A program made the position numbers and the translations under genes. Shown here in pieces: positions 1 through 9,365 of a stretch of DNA of 64,000 nucleotides (within the stretch, counting starts at the first letter, position 1; each line of letters starts with the position of its first letter). This DNA comes from Sinobaca qinghaiensis (GTDB lineage: Bacteria > Bacillota > Bacilli > Bacillales > Marinococcaceae). The stretch spans positions 55,101 through 119,100 of the forward strand of contig NZ_RAPK01000006.1 in NCBI RefSeq assembly GCF_003610495.1, in the 5' to 3' direction. Under the pieces are notes generated by a model. The model saw nothing but the letters and a program-made list of their open reading frames with translations, was not told the origin of the DNA and made no database searches.

Positions 1-1227
1 AATGACTGCAGCTGCCATGGAACCGATCATAATGCTGGGAATAACCCGCAGCGGATCTTTAGCGGCAAAAGGAATAGCGCCTTCTGTGATGCCGAACAGT
101 CCCATCGTAAAGGAAGCTTTTCCTGCCTCGATCTCCGGCTGCTCGAATTTTTTCTTATTCATAAATGTTGCAATGCCAAGGCCAATAGGAGGAACCGCAA
201 TTGCTGCTGCAACGGCACCCATAATAGCAAAGTTGCCCTCGGTAATCATCGCTGCCCCGAACAGAAAAGCTACTTTATTAACAGGACCGCCCATATCAAA
301 GGAGATCATCGCACCTAAAATTAAGGCAAGCAATACGGTACTTGACCCTTCCATTCCGGCAAGCCATGTAGTCAGGCTTTCAAAAACAGCGGCAACCGGT
401 GCACCGATCAAAAAGGAGAACGCAAGACCGACAATAAGTGAAGCTAATACTGGAATAATAATAATAGGCATAATTGGCTGGATAGCCCGTGGGACTTTCC
501 ATTTTTTAATCCATAATGCCACATAACCTGCCAGGAAACCGGCGATAATACCGCCGATGAAGCCGGCAGCGGCTTCGCTGCCGTAAAAGCTTCCATTTGC
601 TGCAATATAACCGCCGATCATGCCCGGTGCAAGACCCGGCCTGTCGGCTATGCTCATTGCGATAAAGCCGGCCAGAATAGGTACCATAAAGGCAAAAGAG
701 CCGGCGCCGATCGCTTCAATAGTACTCCAGATTGAATCCTCCGGAATAATTAAACCTTCTGCTGAGGGTACCCCTCCAAGTGATAAAGAAATGGCGATTA
801 ACAGTCCGCCGACTACGATAAAAGGAATCATGAACGAAACGCCGTTCATCAGGTGCCTGTAAATAGGGTTTTCTTTTTTCTTCTTTTCATCCTGCTTTTC
901 TGCAGACCCGGATAGAGTTTCACCTTTATTGTCCAATATGTTTTGAATAAGCTGTTCCGGCTTGTGAATGCCGTCCTGCACTCCTGTTTCCACGTACTGC
1001 TTTCCCTGAAATCTGGATTTGTCGACATTTTTGTCGGCCGCAAAAATAACGCCTTCTGCTTCCTTTATATCTGTGTCGGTCAGGATATTTTCCGCTCCTA
1101 CTGACCCCTGGGTCTCAACTTTTATTTCCACCCCGAGCTGAGCTGCGGCTTTCTGTAAATTTTCAGCTGCCATGTATGTATGGGCGATTCCTACAGGGCA
1201 GGCAGTAATAGCCACGATTTTTTTCAT
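1..1227 (-). CDS. PTS fructose/mannose-family EIIBC permease, C-terminus cut by window edge
   Basis: Sugar phosphotransferase permease that imports and phosphorylates a hexose or hexitol. The frame is open from ATG at 1227 to base 1 (409 codons) without a stop. It begins with the fructose-type EIIB motif, with the phospho-cysteine in TACPVGIAHTYMAAE at residues about 8-22, then a charged linker at about 100-120. Next come many membrane helices of EIIC, including GAMISFDMGGPVNKVAF and GLFGITEGAIPFA, which are hallmark loops of the FruA/ManP EIIC family. A ribosome site (AGGATGAGGCAGC) precedes the ATG. It lies downstream of a PRD regulator in the same orientation with a cre box between them, like manR-manP of Bacillus subtilis. 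Substrate is inferred only (fructose or mannose). Whether a fused EIIA follows cannot be seen. Confidence 0.9.
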   Translation of the reverse strand, partial: MKKIVAITACPVGIAHTYMAAENLQKAAAQLGVEIKVETQGSVGAENILTDTDIKEAEGVIFAADKNVDKSRFQGKQYVETGVQDGIHKPEQLIQNILDNKGETLSGSAEKQDEKKKKENPIYRHLMNGVSFMIPFIVVGGLLIAISLSLGGVPSAEGLIIPEDSIWSTIEAIGAGSFAFMVPILAGFIAMSIADRPGLAPGMIGGYIAANGSFYGSEAAAGFIGGIIAGFLAGYVALWIKKWKVPRAIQPIMPIIIIPVLASLIVGLAFSFLIGAPVAAVFESLTTWLAGMEGSSTVLLALILGAMISFDMGGPVNKVAFLFGAAMITEGNFAIMGAVAAAIAVPPIGLGIATFMNKKKFEQPEIEAGKASFTMGLFGITEGAIPFAAKDPLRVIPSIMIGSMAAAVI

Positions 1228-1284
1228 GCTGCCTCATCCTTTCCTTCTTTCTATAGTAAGTATAAAGAAAAAAGAAAGGTTTAA

Positions 1285-1298
1285 TGAAAGCGTTATCT
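1285..1298 (+). promoter_or_regulatory. cre box (CcpA site) upstream of the PTS gene
   Basis: TGAAAGCGTTATCT matches the Bacillus cre consensus TGWAARCGYTWNCW at every position. It sits in the 103-base gap between the regulator gene and the PTS permease, about 60-70 bases upstream of the permease start. This implies CcpA-mediated glucose repression of the permease. Binding is inferred from the sequence match. Confidence 0.75.
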
Positions 1299-1330
1299 TT
1301 CCGGAAGATGCGGTAATTTGAAATTAATCG

Positions 1331-3232
1331 TCAAAATAAAGTAAAAACCGCTTCGGCATCGGCCAGGCTTTTGATGCGGGCTACACGGTCGGGCGAGTCG
1401 GACAGCTTTGAAATTTCTTCAAATAATTTTTTTACTTTCCCGCCTTCCTGTAGATCAGCCGCCAGCAGCAGCACAATGGCAGCTGAAGAGCCATTCCAGT
1501 CAATGGGATCGGAAAAGATACCAACCGCGACCGAAGGAATCTTGATAAAAGCCGGATCTCCGTGGGGGATGGCAACACCGCCTCCGATAAACGTAGACGA
1601 CTTTTTTTCCCGGTTGATGGCACTCTCCACAAAAGCAGGAGTTACTTTGCCGGTCTCTTCAAGAAAGCCGGCTAAGTGAGTAATGGCTTTTATGTGATTG
1701 GATTCCTGTAGAAAGTGAATATGGGCCGGAGAAGAAATAAGTTCCTGCAGAACATTATGGCTGTTGTTTTTTAACGTATTTACCATGCGGTGTATTTGCT
1801 GCTGTTCTTCTTGTTTTAGAAAAGGAGAGACAACAACTATCGGCACGTCCGTTCTCTGAAGCGGCACTGTAGAAATGATGATGTCAATACGGTCTTCATC
1901 AAATCGTTCTGCTTCCTTCACCGCTGTACAGCCGACTGTCTGCAGCGAATGAAATTTCCGTTCCAGCTTTGTTTGAAGAAGACGAGACATGCCCATACCC
2001 ATCGGGCAGACGATAAGCACCCGCATATAGTCAGCCGATGTTTTTTTGGACCGCTCCAGCGACACTTGAAAATGAATCGTCAGGTAAGCTATTTCTTCGA
2101 GCGGCCACTCTTTGGCAGGCTCGAGCTCCGCCAATGCTTCGATAATCATTTCGAACAAATAAGGATACATTTTTCTTATTTCCGAAGCCATGGGGTTATG
2201 GTGGCTGAAATGATGATCGATTCTTGCGGTACTGCTGTGAAGATGGGCCGCTGTGTCCCGAAACAGGTCGCTGTCCTTGTCGTATGGATGTCCGGTAACA
2301 GCAGTTACTATTTCAATTAAATGGTGGGTAAAACGGATCGTTTCCGGGTCTATCTGAAGCTTTTCAAAAATATTGGAGCCTTCTGCAGAGGGCAGTTCAA
2401 GCCTCGCACTGCGAAGATGAATGGACAAATAATATACTTCGGCCGGCGGCCATGTCATTTGAAAGTAAGCTTCGAGTTCTTTGACGAGCTGTGCTGCTTT
2501 TTTCATTTCTATTCTTTTCAGATCAATGGACTCTGCCGGGTAGGCGACGCAGCGTTTCCACATGATTCGTTTAACAGCCAGCAGTATGTGAATTAATAAC
2601 GTTTCCCGGGACGCATGAGTATAGAAAAAAGAAGACTGCTGTTCAAGCCCTTTTATCATTTTGTTTACTGCCTCCCAGTCAAAGGGGGAAAACCATTCTT
2701 TTATAGGGTGATTTTCCTTTAAAGACTCACGGACAAGATCAGCCATAGCTGCCCGGCGGCCTGTTTCCGGTCCAATGACAGAAACACCGACGTTTGGCTT
2801 TAACTGAATACTCAACCGGTATTTCTGCAGGCGCTCACTGCCTTCTTTTAATAATTCTTTTATAACAGCCTGGCTTTCATAAAACTCTTCGCTCAGCTGT
2901 TTAATAGTCCATTCCTTTTTCGTATCCAGCAGCAGGCGGAGCAGAATGGAAATCTGCTCTTTTCTAGAGGAAAGCTGATTTTTTTCTTCAATAGAAAACA
3001 GCTGCTCCTTGATCTGGGCCTGCTTTTCTTCAGAAGGGTTAAAGCGTATACCGCGGCTCGGCCGGCGGACGAGATTTCCCCACTGATGAGCTTCAATGTA
3101 CTCATTAATGGCTTTTAATTCCGTACGAACCGTTTTTTCTGAGCATCCAATAAAGTCAGCGACGCTTTGAATGGCTACGTAGTTCTGCTGGTCGTACAAA
3201 TAGGCAGTAATTTTCCGCTGGCGGCCTGTCAT
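1331..3232 (-). CDS. PRD-containing PTS transcriptional activator (ManR/MtlR type)
   Basis: Transcriptional activator whose activity is set by PTS phosphorylation; 633 residues, close to the family's usual length. Domain order: winged HTH (about 1-60), second Mga-like HTH (about 90-145), two PRD modules (about 185-395), a GatB-like EIIB domain with cysteine in VCPMGMGMS (about 403-490), and a C-terminal EIIA-like domain with the phospho-histidine motif GGGVAIPHGDP (about 505-633). The DNA-binding rather than RNA-binding N-terminus separates it from true BglG antiterminators. The ATG at 3232 has an AAGGAG site. It lies just upstream of the PTS permease it probably controls. ManR is the best guess; MtlR-like is the alternative. 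Confidence 0.88.
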   Translation of the reverse strand: MTGRQRKITAYLYDQQNYVAIQSVADFIGCSEKTVRTELKAINEYIEAHQWGNLVRRPSRGIRFNPSEEKQAQIKEQLFSIEEKNQLSSRKEQISILLRLLLDTKKEWTIKQLSEEFYESQAVIKELLKEGSERLQKYRLSIQLKPNVGVSVIGPETGRRAAMADLVRESLKENHPIKEWFSPFDWEAVNKMIKGLEQQSSFFYTHASRETLLIHILLAVKRIMWKRCVAYPAESIDLKRIEMKKAAQLVKELEAYFQMTWPPAEVYYLSIHLRSARLELPSAEGSNIFEKLQIDPETIRFTHHLIEIVTAVTGHPYDKDSDLFRDTAAHLHSSTARIDHHFSHHNPMASEIRKMYPYLFEMIIEALAELEPAKEWPLEEIAYLTIHFQVSLERSKKTSADYMRVLIVCPMGMGMSRLLQTKLERKFHSLQTVGCTAVKEAERFDEDRIDIIISTVPLQRTDVPIVVVSPFLKQEEQQQIHRMVNTLKNNSHNVLQELISSPAHIHFLQESNHIKAITHLAGFLEETGKVTPAFVESAINREKKSSTFIGGGVAIPHGDPAFIKIPSVAVGIFSDPIDWNGSSAAIVLLLAADLQEGGKVKKLFEEISKLSDSPDRVARIKSLADAEAVFTLF

Positions 3233-3265
3233 TGCATTTTCTCCTTTCTTAGTTATTGATATGGG

Positions 3266-3309
3266 AAAAAAACTGTCTTAAAGAGAGCGGGTACTCTTAA
3301 GACAGTTTT
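3266..3309 (-). terminator. Rho-independent terminator of the threonine-synthase-like gene
   Basis: A long inverted repeat (AAAACTGTCTTAA...TTAAGACAGTTTT) with a run of T on the minus strand directly after it. It lies between the end of the threonine-synthase-like gene and the start of the PRD regulator, so it separates the two same-strand genes into different transcripts. Confidence 0.8.
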
Positions 3310-3329
3310 GATGAAAAGATGAGGGACGG

Positions 3330-4541
3330 TTATAAAGTATCGCCCGGTTTGAGAACAGATGCATTTGCTTCTATCGTTTCTGGATATTTAATGCCCATGC
3401 CGGTATTCAGGCACAAAACAGAGTCGTTTGGTTTAATCCAGCGGTCTTCTCTCAGTTCACGGACCGCAGAAAAGAGGGCGGCACCCTCCGGACAGATGAA
3501 GGTTCCTTCGGTCCGGGTTACGTGACGCTGCTCTTTTAAAATACGGGCATCATCTATAGCAACAGCACAGCCTCCCGTTTCATAAATAGCTTCGAGAACG
3601 AGAAAATCTCCGAGCGCTTTAGGTACATTTATTCCAAAAGCAGCGGTCCTGGATTCCGGCCAGAATTCCGAAGATGTTTTCCCCTGTTTGTATGCCTCTA
3701 CGATAGGGGCGCATTCTTCTGCCTGGACCGCCACAAGCCTGGGCATTTTTGAAGATAGAATCCAGCCGAGCTCCATCAGCTCTTTAAATGCTTTATAAAT
3801 GCCGATTAAGCCCACTCCGCCGCCGGTTGGATACAAAATAACATCCGGAAGCTTCCACTGCAGCTGCTCTGCAATCTCAAATCCCATCGTTTTTTTGCCT
3901 TCAATCCGGTACGGTTCTTTAAGCGTGGATACATCAAACCACCCGTACTTTTCAACGGAACGGGCCACAATCTTTCCGGCATCGCTGATGAGGCCGTTTA
4001 CCAGATGAAGATCCGCGCCGGCAGCGGCGCACTCTTTTCTTGTAACAATTGGTGCATCCACCGGCATGACAATATGCGAGGTAATAGAGGCTCTGGCGGC
4101 ATACAGCGACCAGGCGGCCCCCGCGTTTCCATTTGTAGGCATCGCGATTTCTTTGATACCGAGTTCTTTGGCTTTGGATACTCCGACCGCGGCACCGCGG
4201 GATTTAAAGGAACCGGTGGGAGTTAAGCCTTCATCTTTCATCGTCAATTGCTTAATGTCCAATTCTTCTGCCAATTTCTTCATGGGAAGAATAGGAGTCA
4301 TGCCTTCCCCCATAGAAACTATGTTCTCTTCTTTTTTTACCGGAAGCAGCTCATGATAGCGCCACAAAGTAGGCGCCCGGTCTCGCAGGCTGGATTTCTG
4401 GTACTGTACATTAAGGGAATCGAGATCATACGCTGTGAGAAGCGGCGAGCCGCAGACACAGAGGTTATGGGGTTCGTTAATAGAGTAAGTCTTGCTGCAT
4501 TTAGGACAGTATAAGTGGGAAACGTAGCTATAGGCTGGCAA
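3330..4541 (-). CDS. thrC: Threonine synthase-like PLP enzyme
   Basis: PLP fold-type II enzyme expected to convert O-phosphohomoserine to threonine. 403 residues, with an N-terminal zinc-ribbon-like segment (CPKC at 12-15, CVCG near 28-31) typical of the TIGR00260/archaeal-plant branch. The PLP lysine is in TPTGSFKSRGA and the phosphate-binding glycine loop is PTGGGVGLIGIYKAF. The start is TTG at 4541 with an excellent AAAGGAGG site seven bases upstream. It is not next to hom or thrB, so it may be a second threonine synthase or a related lyase (diaminopropionate or threonine deaminase types share the fold). Its own terminator follows. Confidence 0.82.
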   Translation of the reverse strand: MPAYSYVSHLYCPKCSKTYSINEPHNLCVCGSPLLTAYDLDSLNVQYQKSSLRDRAPTLWRYHELLPVKKEENIVSMGEGMTPILPMKKLAEELDIKQLTMKDEGLTPTGSFKSRGAAVGVSKAKELGIKEIAMPTNGNAGAAWSLYAARASITSHIVMPVDAPIVTRKECAAAGADLHLVNGLISDAGKIVARSVEKYGWFDVSTLKEPYRIEGKKTMGFEIAEQLQWKLPDVILYPTGGGVGLIGIYKAFKELMELGWILSSKMPRLVAVQAEECAPIVEAYKQGKTSSEFWPESRTAAFGINVPKALGDFLVLEAIYETGGCAVAIDDARILKEQRHVTRTEGTFICPEGAALFSAVRELREDRWIKPNDSVLCLNTGMGIKYPETIEANASVLKPGDTL

Positions 4542-4601
4542 AAGAATCCTCCTTTAATGGCAAATGTAGGTAAGTATAGTTTAACATGAAAACGCTCTTC
4601 A

Positions 4602-4619
4602 ACGTTTCACGTGAAACGT
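4602..4619. promoter_or_regulatory. parS-like palindrome (candidate Spo0J/ParB site)
   Basis: ACGTTTCACGTGAAACGT is a perfect 18-base palindrome. Its inner 14 bases GTTTCACGTGAAAC are identical to the core of the Bacillus parS site TGTTTCACGTGAAACA; only the outermost base of each 16-mer arm differs (C/G instead of T/A). It lies in the intergenic region between two divergent genes. A local repressor operator is the alternative. Confidence 0.6.
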
Positions 4620-4722
4620 ATTCGTTTTATAAAATCAATAAACGGGGTACATAAACTATAACGATGTCGATAAAAACAACAAGAGACGGATGGAAGTAAA
4701 ATAAAAAGAGGTGGTCAAAAAA

Positions 4723-6462
4723 ATGGCAAAAACAAAAGCGTCGAAAAAAGAGCACAACTTTTCCTTTGTGATGATGGAAGACGCGAAAGTGACGGATATA
4801 TTGAAACAGAAAGCAGTAAACAGCAGCGATCCGGTTTTGTGTGTCGATGCAAAAGGAAAACCGGCGGGCTGGATCAATGAACAAAAACTGTACAGCCATC
4901 TGGAAAAAGAAAAAAGTCTTGATAAAAAAGTGAAAAAAGGCTGGCTTGAAGAAGTCTATACGATTCAGGAAGAAGACACTGCCTCCCTGCAGGTGGAAAA
5001 TCTGCCTGCTGTTATTGTAAATAAAAAAGGACAGGCGCGGCGCGTTATTACGCCGGCAGCATGGTTTGAAAAAGAGTATGCTAATTTAATTCAGCAGCGG
5101 AACATAGCCCAGGTTATTCTTGAAAGTGCCTACGAAGGAATTGCCGTGGTCGATAAAGAAGGGCGCCTCAAGCAGATGAATCAGGCGTACCGGAGCTTTC
5201 TTGGAATTGATCCCGATGAAGATGTTTCGGGACGCCCGGCAGAAGACGTTATTGAAAACACACGGCTTCACGAAGTAGTACGGACAGGCATACCGGAAAA
5301 AGGCGAAATCCAGGTTATCCAGGGCCAGAAAATGGTAGTCCACCGCCTTCCGATCTGGGAAGACGGAGAAATAGCCGGTGCAGTTGGAATGCTGATTTTT
5401 GAAGGGGTAAGCGAACTGTACCGCATTCTCGGAAATGCCGCTGATATGAATGTGGAAGCACCGTTCGAAAGCGAAGAAGGGCAGACAAGGGGCCAGTCTC
5501 ACCTTCATCGATTTGAGGACATTATAGGGGAAAGCCGTGTTGTGAAAGAAAGCAAGAGCACTGCCAGAAAATCAGCGAGAACGAATGCTACCGTATTAAT
5601 TACCGGAGAAAGCGGCACGGGAAAAGAACTGTTTGCCCAGGCCATTCATCTGACAAGCGGAAGAAAAGGCGGGTTTATCAGCGTAAACTGCGCTGCTATT
5701 CCGGAACACCTGCTGGAATCGGAGCTTTTCGGCTATGAAGAAGGAGCTTTTACAGGAGCCAAAAAAGAGGGACATACCGGTAAATTTGAAGCAGCTCACA
5801 ACGGAACGATTTTTCTGGATGAGATTGGCAACATGTCCCTGCCGATGCAGGCGAAAATCCTGCGGGTACTGGAAGAACGTGCCGTAACTAAAGTTGGCGG
5901 CCTAGCCCAGATTCCTTTAAACGTAAAAGTTATCGCCGCTACAAACGCCAATCTGGAAAAACGGGTAAAAGAAGGCACGTTCCGGGAAGATCTATATTAC
6001 CGCCTGCACGTGATCCCGGTGGACGTAGCGCCTCTCCGCCAGCGTCCCAAAGATATTCCGCTTCTTTTCAGCCACTATATGCAGCGTTTCAGCAAGGAAA
6101 ACAATATAGAAGTAAAGCAGATGGACCAGGAAGCGCTGGAAGCATTTATGTCCTATGAATGGCCGGGGAATATACGGGAACTGATGAATGTAACCGAACA
6201 GCTGGTAACGCTCGTGGATGGAAATGAAATCACGCTTAAAGACCTGCCGGACATCGTGAGTTCAAGGCTGAACGGGGAAACAGGAATGGTGGAAGACAAT
6301 CATTCACTGAAATCCGAACAGCATAAGCAGGAAAAACAGGTTATTATTCAGGCGCTGGAAAAGCATGAAGGCAACAAATCAAAAGCTGCCCAGGACCTGG
6401 GAATCCATCGTACAACCTTGTACAAAAAAATCAAAGATTTTCAAATAGAAGAAAAAGTGTAG
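4723..6462 (+). CDS. Sigma-54-dependent transcriptional activator (PAS-AAA+-Fis HTH)
   Basis: Enhancer-binding protein that opens sigma-54 promoters. The N-terminal 120 residues are a poorly recognised sensory region, followed by a PAS domain (about 125-230). The central AAA+ domain (about 260-500) has Walker A GESGTGKE, the sigma-54 contact loop GAFTGA and Walker B FLDEIG. The C-terminus is a Fis-type HTH ([22 protein letters not shown] region). An upstream GTG at 4711 is in frame, but AGAGGTGG is correctly spaced for ATG 4723, which I use. The gene directly precedes a perfect -24/-12 promoter and alcohol/aldehyde dehydrogenase genes, its likely targets. The PAS ligand is unknown. Confidence 0.93.
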   Translation: MAKTKASKKEHNFSFVMMEDAKVTDILKQKAVNSSDPVLCVDAKGKPAGWINEQKLYSHLEKEKSLDKKVKKGWLEEVYTIQEEDTASLQVENLPAVIVNKKGQARRVITPAAWFEKEYANLIQQRNIAQVILESAYEGIAVVDKEGRLKQMNQAYRSFLGIDPDEDVSGRPAEDVIENTRLHEVVRTGIPEKGEIQVIQGQKMVVHRLPIWEDGEIAGAVGMLIFEGVSELYRILGNAADMNVEAPFESEEGQTRGQSHLHRFEDIIGESRVVKESKSTARKSARTNATVLITGESGTGKELFAQAIHLTSGRKGGFISVNCAAIPEHLLESELFGYEEGAFTGAKKEGHTGKFEAAHNGTIFLDEIGNMSLPMQAKILRVLEERAVTKVGGLAQIPLNVKVIAATNANLEKRVKEGTFREDLYYRLHVIPVDVAPLRQRPKDIPLLFSHYMQRFSKENNIEVKQMDQEALEAFMSYEWPGNIRELMNVTEQLVTLVDGNEITLKDLPDIVSSRLNGETGMVEDNHSLKSEQHKQEKQVIIQALEKHEGNKSKAAQDLGIHRTTLYKKIKDFQIEEKV

Positions 6463-6533
6463 CAAAAATGGGAAAAGTGTAGGTTAAAATCTACACTTTT
6501 TTCTTTGTTTTCTGCATAATCTTTTAAAAGTGT
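6453..6533 (+). promoter_or_regulatory. AAAAGTGTAG repeats and dyad: terminator hairpin and candidate activator-binding site
   Basis: AAAAGTGTAG occurs at 6453-6462 (overlapping the stop codon of the activator gene) and at 6473-6482, exactly 20 bases apart. Its inverse CTACACTTTT is at 6491-6500, and a half copy AAAAGTGT is at 6526-6533. The dyad 6473-6500 followed by Ts can end the activator transcript. Its centre lies about 107 bases upstream of the -24 element, a normal distance for an upstream activating sequence. Confidence 0.6.
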
Positions 6534-6590
6534 TTGTGGAAAACGAAGAAAACCCCTGTGCTGACAGGCAAAACCTTTTTGCCAATCAGA

Positions 6591-6607
6591 TTGGCACGAT
6601 CTTTGCA
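6591..6607 (+). promoter_or_regulatory. Sigma-54 (-24/-12) promoter
   Basis: TTGGCACGATCTTTGCA matches the consensus YTGGCACGNNNNTTGCW at all fixed positions, with the required GG-N10-GC geometry (GG 6593-6594, GC 6605-6606). It lies about 35 bases upstream of the iron alcohol dehydrogenase start, so transcription should begin near 6618. Confidence 0.92.
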
Positions 6608-6641
6608 ATAACAAAGGGGAGAACGAAAGGAGGATCCACAA

Positions 6642-7820
6642 ATGAAAGTAAATACAATGAATTTTCCTGAAAGGATTGTCTATGGACCCGGCAGTTTAGG
6701 CAGTATCGGGGAGGAGGCAGGAAAAGAAGGAAGCAGGGCATTAATTGTAAGCGATAACATAATGAAGAAACTAGGCTACCTGGAAACGTGTGAAAAAGCT
6801 CTTCATGAGAGCGGCCTGCACTCTGCAGCTTTTCTGGACATTGAAACAGAACCTACTGATACGTATGTAGAAAAAGCTCTGGAGATGGTAAAGCAGGAAA
6901 ACGCAGACGTTATTATTGCCCTTGGCGGCGGCAGCTGCATCGATACAGCCAAAGCAGTAGCGGTGCTGGCAAATAATGAAGGCGCTATCAAAGATTATAT
7001 GAACAATAAAAAAACAGCAGCACACAAAGCCCTGCCGTTAATTGCTGTCCCTACTACAGCCGGTACAGGCTCAGAAGCGACGGATGTGACGGTCATAACA
7101 AATACCGCAGACGGCGTGAAAATGATGATAAAACAGCCTGCTTTTATGCCAAAAGCTGCGATTATTGATTCGCATCTGTCCATGAGTTCACCGAAATCTA
7201 TCAAAGCAGCAACAGGAATGGACGCGCTGACGCATGCGATAGAGGCCTATATTTCCAAAAAAGCGCATGTATTCTCCGATCAGCTGGCACTTTCTTCAGC
7301 CAAATTGATTATGCATAACATTCTTAAAAGCTACGAAGATAAAGAGGATACGCATGCCGCAGAGCAGATGGCGCTTGGTGCGATGCAGGGCGGAATGGCT
7401 TTTTCCAACGCTTCTGTGTGCCTCGTACACGGCATGTCCAGGCCGATAGGAGCCATGTTTCATGTGCCGCATGGTATTTCCAATGCGATGCTGCTTCCTG
7501 TCATTTTGGAATACAGCAGTGACTCCTGCCGGTACAGGCTCAGCGAACTAGCGGCTTTTATCTATCCGGAATGGGCAGACCTCCCGGAGGAAGAAGCCGC
7601 CGGGCGGTTTGTCAATAAAGTGCTGGAACTGTGCCAAAAGCTGGGGATTCCCAATATGAAAGGATGGGGCATCGAAGAAGATGCGTATCATCAGGTGCTC
7701 GAAAAGATGGCAGCCGATGCGCTGGAGAGCGGCAGCCCCGGAAATAATCCCATTGTTCCTACTGAAAAAGAGATTATTGCATTGTACGAAAAAGCCTACG
7801 TGTACGAATATACTAATTAA
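6642..7820 (+). CDS. Iron-containing alcohol dehydrogenase
   Basis: NAD(P)-dependent group III alcohol dehydrogenase, 392 residues, the usual family length. It carries the nucleotide-binding GGGSCIDTAK motif (about 95-104), TAGTGSEATDV, and the metal-binding histidines in DALTHAIEAY, LVHGMSRPIG and FHVPHGISNA. AAAGGAGG lies seven bases before the ATG. It is the first gene after a sigma-54 promoter and is followed 15 bases later by methylmalonate-semialdehyde dehydrogenase. Together they suggest oxidation of a hydroxy-acid or alcohol to a semialdehyde and then to an acyl-CoA, for example 3-hydroxypropionate to acetyl-CoA. The substrate is inference; the fold assignment is secure. Confidence 0.92.
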   Translation: MKVNTMNFPERIVYGPGSLGSIGEEAGKEGSRALIVSDNIMKKLGYLETCEKALHESGLHSAAFLDIETEPTDTYVEKALEMVKQENADVIIALGGGSCIDTAKAVAVLANNEGAIKDYMNNKKTAAHKALPLIAVPTTAGTGSEATDVTVITNTADGVKMMIKQPAFMPKAAIIDSHLSMSSPKSIKAATGMDALTHAIEAYISKKAHVFSDQLALSSAKLIMHNILKSYEDKEDTHAAEQMALGAMQGGMAFSNASVCLVHGMSRPIGAMFHVPHGISNAMLLPVILEYSSDSCRYRLSELAAFIYPEWADLPEEEAAGRFVNKVLELCQKLGIPNMKGWGIEEDAYHQVLEKMAADALESGSPGNNPIVPTEKEIIALYEKAYVYEYTN

Positions 7821-7835
7821 AAGGAGCGGATAGCG

Positions 7836-9293
7836 ATGACAGTACAAACAGCGAGAACATTGAAAAATTTTATTGGGGGTAAATGGACAGAGTCCACCTC
7901 CGGCCAGACAGAAGTGGTGCCCAACCCAGCTACAGAGAAAGAACTGGCTTATGTGCCTCTCTCTTCTACAGAAGAAGTCGATCAGGCAGTGACCGCAGCA
8001 AAGGAAGCATTTAAAACATGGAAAAAAGTACCGGTACCAAGAAGAGCGCGGATTCTCTTTAAATACCAGCAGCTTCTTATGGATAACTACGATGAGCTGG
8101 CTGAAATTATCACGCTCGAAAACGGAAAATGCTATAACGATGCTTACGGGGAAGTACAGCGGGGAATTGAGTGCGTCGAATTTGCCGCCGGTGCTCCGAC
8201 GCTTATGATGGGAGATACCCTCCCTGATATTGCGACTAACATTGAATCAAGCATGTACCGGTATCCGGTTGGTGTAGTAGGCGGGATTACGCCTTTTAAC
8301 TTCCCGATGATGGTGCCGTGCTGGATGTTCCCGCTCGCAGTTGCCTGCGGAAATACGTTCGTGCTGAAGCCTTCGGAGCGGACGCCTATGCTGGCCGAAC
8401 GGCTCGTCGAATTGTTTACAGAAGCCGGTCTCCCGGATGGTGTTCTTAATATTGTGCATGGCGCGCATGACGTGGTGAACGGTCTGCTTGAGCATGACGA
8501 TGTGTCTGCGATTAGTTTCGTAGGCTCCCAGCCCGTTGCGGAATATATTTATAAAACGGCTGCCCAGCATGGAAAAAGAGTCCAGGCGCTTGCAGGAGCA
8601 AAAAACCACGCTATCGTCCTGGAAGACTGTGACATGGAGAAAACGATTCAGGGCATTATCAGCGGTGCCTTCGGAAGTGCCGGCCAGCGCTGCATGGCGA
8701 CCTCGGTCGTTGTCGTTACCGAGGATATTGCAGACACGTTTCTGGAGAACCTAAAAGAAGCGGCAGATCAGCTCGTACTTGGAGACGGTATGGATGAGCA
8801 GGTAAACCTTGGTCCTGTTATCCGCCAGTCCCATCTGGATAAAGTACATTCCTTTATTGAAAGCGGACAAGGGGAAGGTGCCTCCCTTTACCGGGATGGA
8901 AGAGAAGATACCCGGGGAATGGACAAAGGCTACTTTCTTGGAGCGACGGTGTTCGACCAAGTAACGACCTCGATGGATATATGGAAAAAAGAAATATTTG
9001 CTCCGGTATTATCGGTCATACGGGTGAAGGATTTAACCGAGGCAATTGATGTTACCAACCAATCTGATTTCGGAAACGGTGCGGTGCTGTATTCTTCGAG
9101 CGGTCATGCGACCCGCCAGTTCCGGGAGGATATTGAAGTAGGCATGCTCGGCGTAAACGTTAACGTACCAGCTCCAATGGCGTTTTTCCCATTCTCCGGC
9201 TGGAAAAATTCATTCTACGGTGATCTGCATGCGAATGGAAAAGACGGTGTTGAGTTTTATACGAGACGTAAGATGCTGACTTCGAGATGGTAG
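7836..9293 (+). CDS. mmsA: CoA-acylating methylmalonate-semialdehyde dehydrogenase
   Basis: Converts methylmalonate or malonate semialdehyde plus CoA and NAD to propionyl-CoA or acetyl-CoA. 485 residues, typical of MmsA/IolA. The catalytic cysteine is in [11 protein letters not shown] (near residue 285), the fold motif is [13 protein letters not shown], and the C-terminal signature [18 protein letters not shown] is diagnostic of this family rather than of general aldehyde dehydrogenases. An AAGGAGCGGATAGCG site precedes the ATG, only 15 bases after the iron alcohol dehydrogenase, so both belong to the sigma-54 operon. No inositol (iol) genes or branched-chain genes are adjacent. No clear terminator follows it. 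Confidence 0.93.
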   Translation: MTVQTARTLKNFIGGKWTESTSGQTEVVPNPATEKELAYVPLSSTEEVDQAVTAAKEAFKTWKKVPVPRRARILFKYQQLLMDNYDELAEIITLENGKCYNDAYGEVQRGIECVEFAAGAPTLMMGDTLPDIATNIESSMYRYPVGVVGGITPFNFPMMVPCWMFPLAVACGNTFVLKPSERTPMLAERLVELFTEAGLPDGVLNIVHGAHDVVNGLLEHDDVSAISFVGSQPVAEYIYKTAAQHGKRVQALAGAKNHAIVLEDCDMEKTIQGIISGAFGSAGQRCMATSVVVVTEDIADTFLENLKEAADQLVLGDGMDEQVNLGPVIRQSHLDKVHSFIESGQGEGASLYRDGREDTRGMDKGYFLGATVFDQVTTSMDIWKKEIFAPVLSVIRVKDLTEAIDVTNQSDFGNGAVLYSSSGHATRQFREDIEVGMLGVNVNVPAPMAFFPFSGWKNSFYGDLHANGKDGVEFYTRRKMLTSRW

Positions 9294-9301
9294 GAGGTAC
9301 G

Positions 9302-9327
9302 GTTTCAAGAAATGGAAAAAAGGTTAT
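9302..9327 (+). promoter_or_regulatory. Sigma-B-like promoter
   Basis: GTTTCA, 14 bases, then GGTTAT resembles the general-stress sigma-B promoter (GTTTAA-N13-15-GGGTAT), with one mismatch in each hexamer. It sits about 40 bases upstream of a DUF2188 gene, a family often stress-induced. No better sigma-A promoter is obvious here. Confidence 0.45.
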
Positions 9328-9365
9328 AAAGAGGTAAAATCACTTTACAACAGGAGGTTTTACTG

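Noticed and set aside
2..862. Plus-strand open frames across the PTS permease
   Set aside because: Antisense shadows of a gene whose membrane motifs are clear on the minus strand.
1949..2596. Plus-strand frames opposite the PRD regulator
   Set aside because: Antisense to a complete regulator; no ribosome sites.
4586..4599. TGAAAACGCTCTTC as a cre box
   Set aside because: Mismatches at three conserved positions of the right half.
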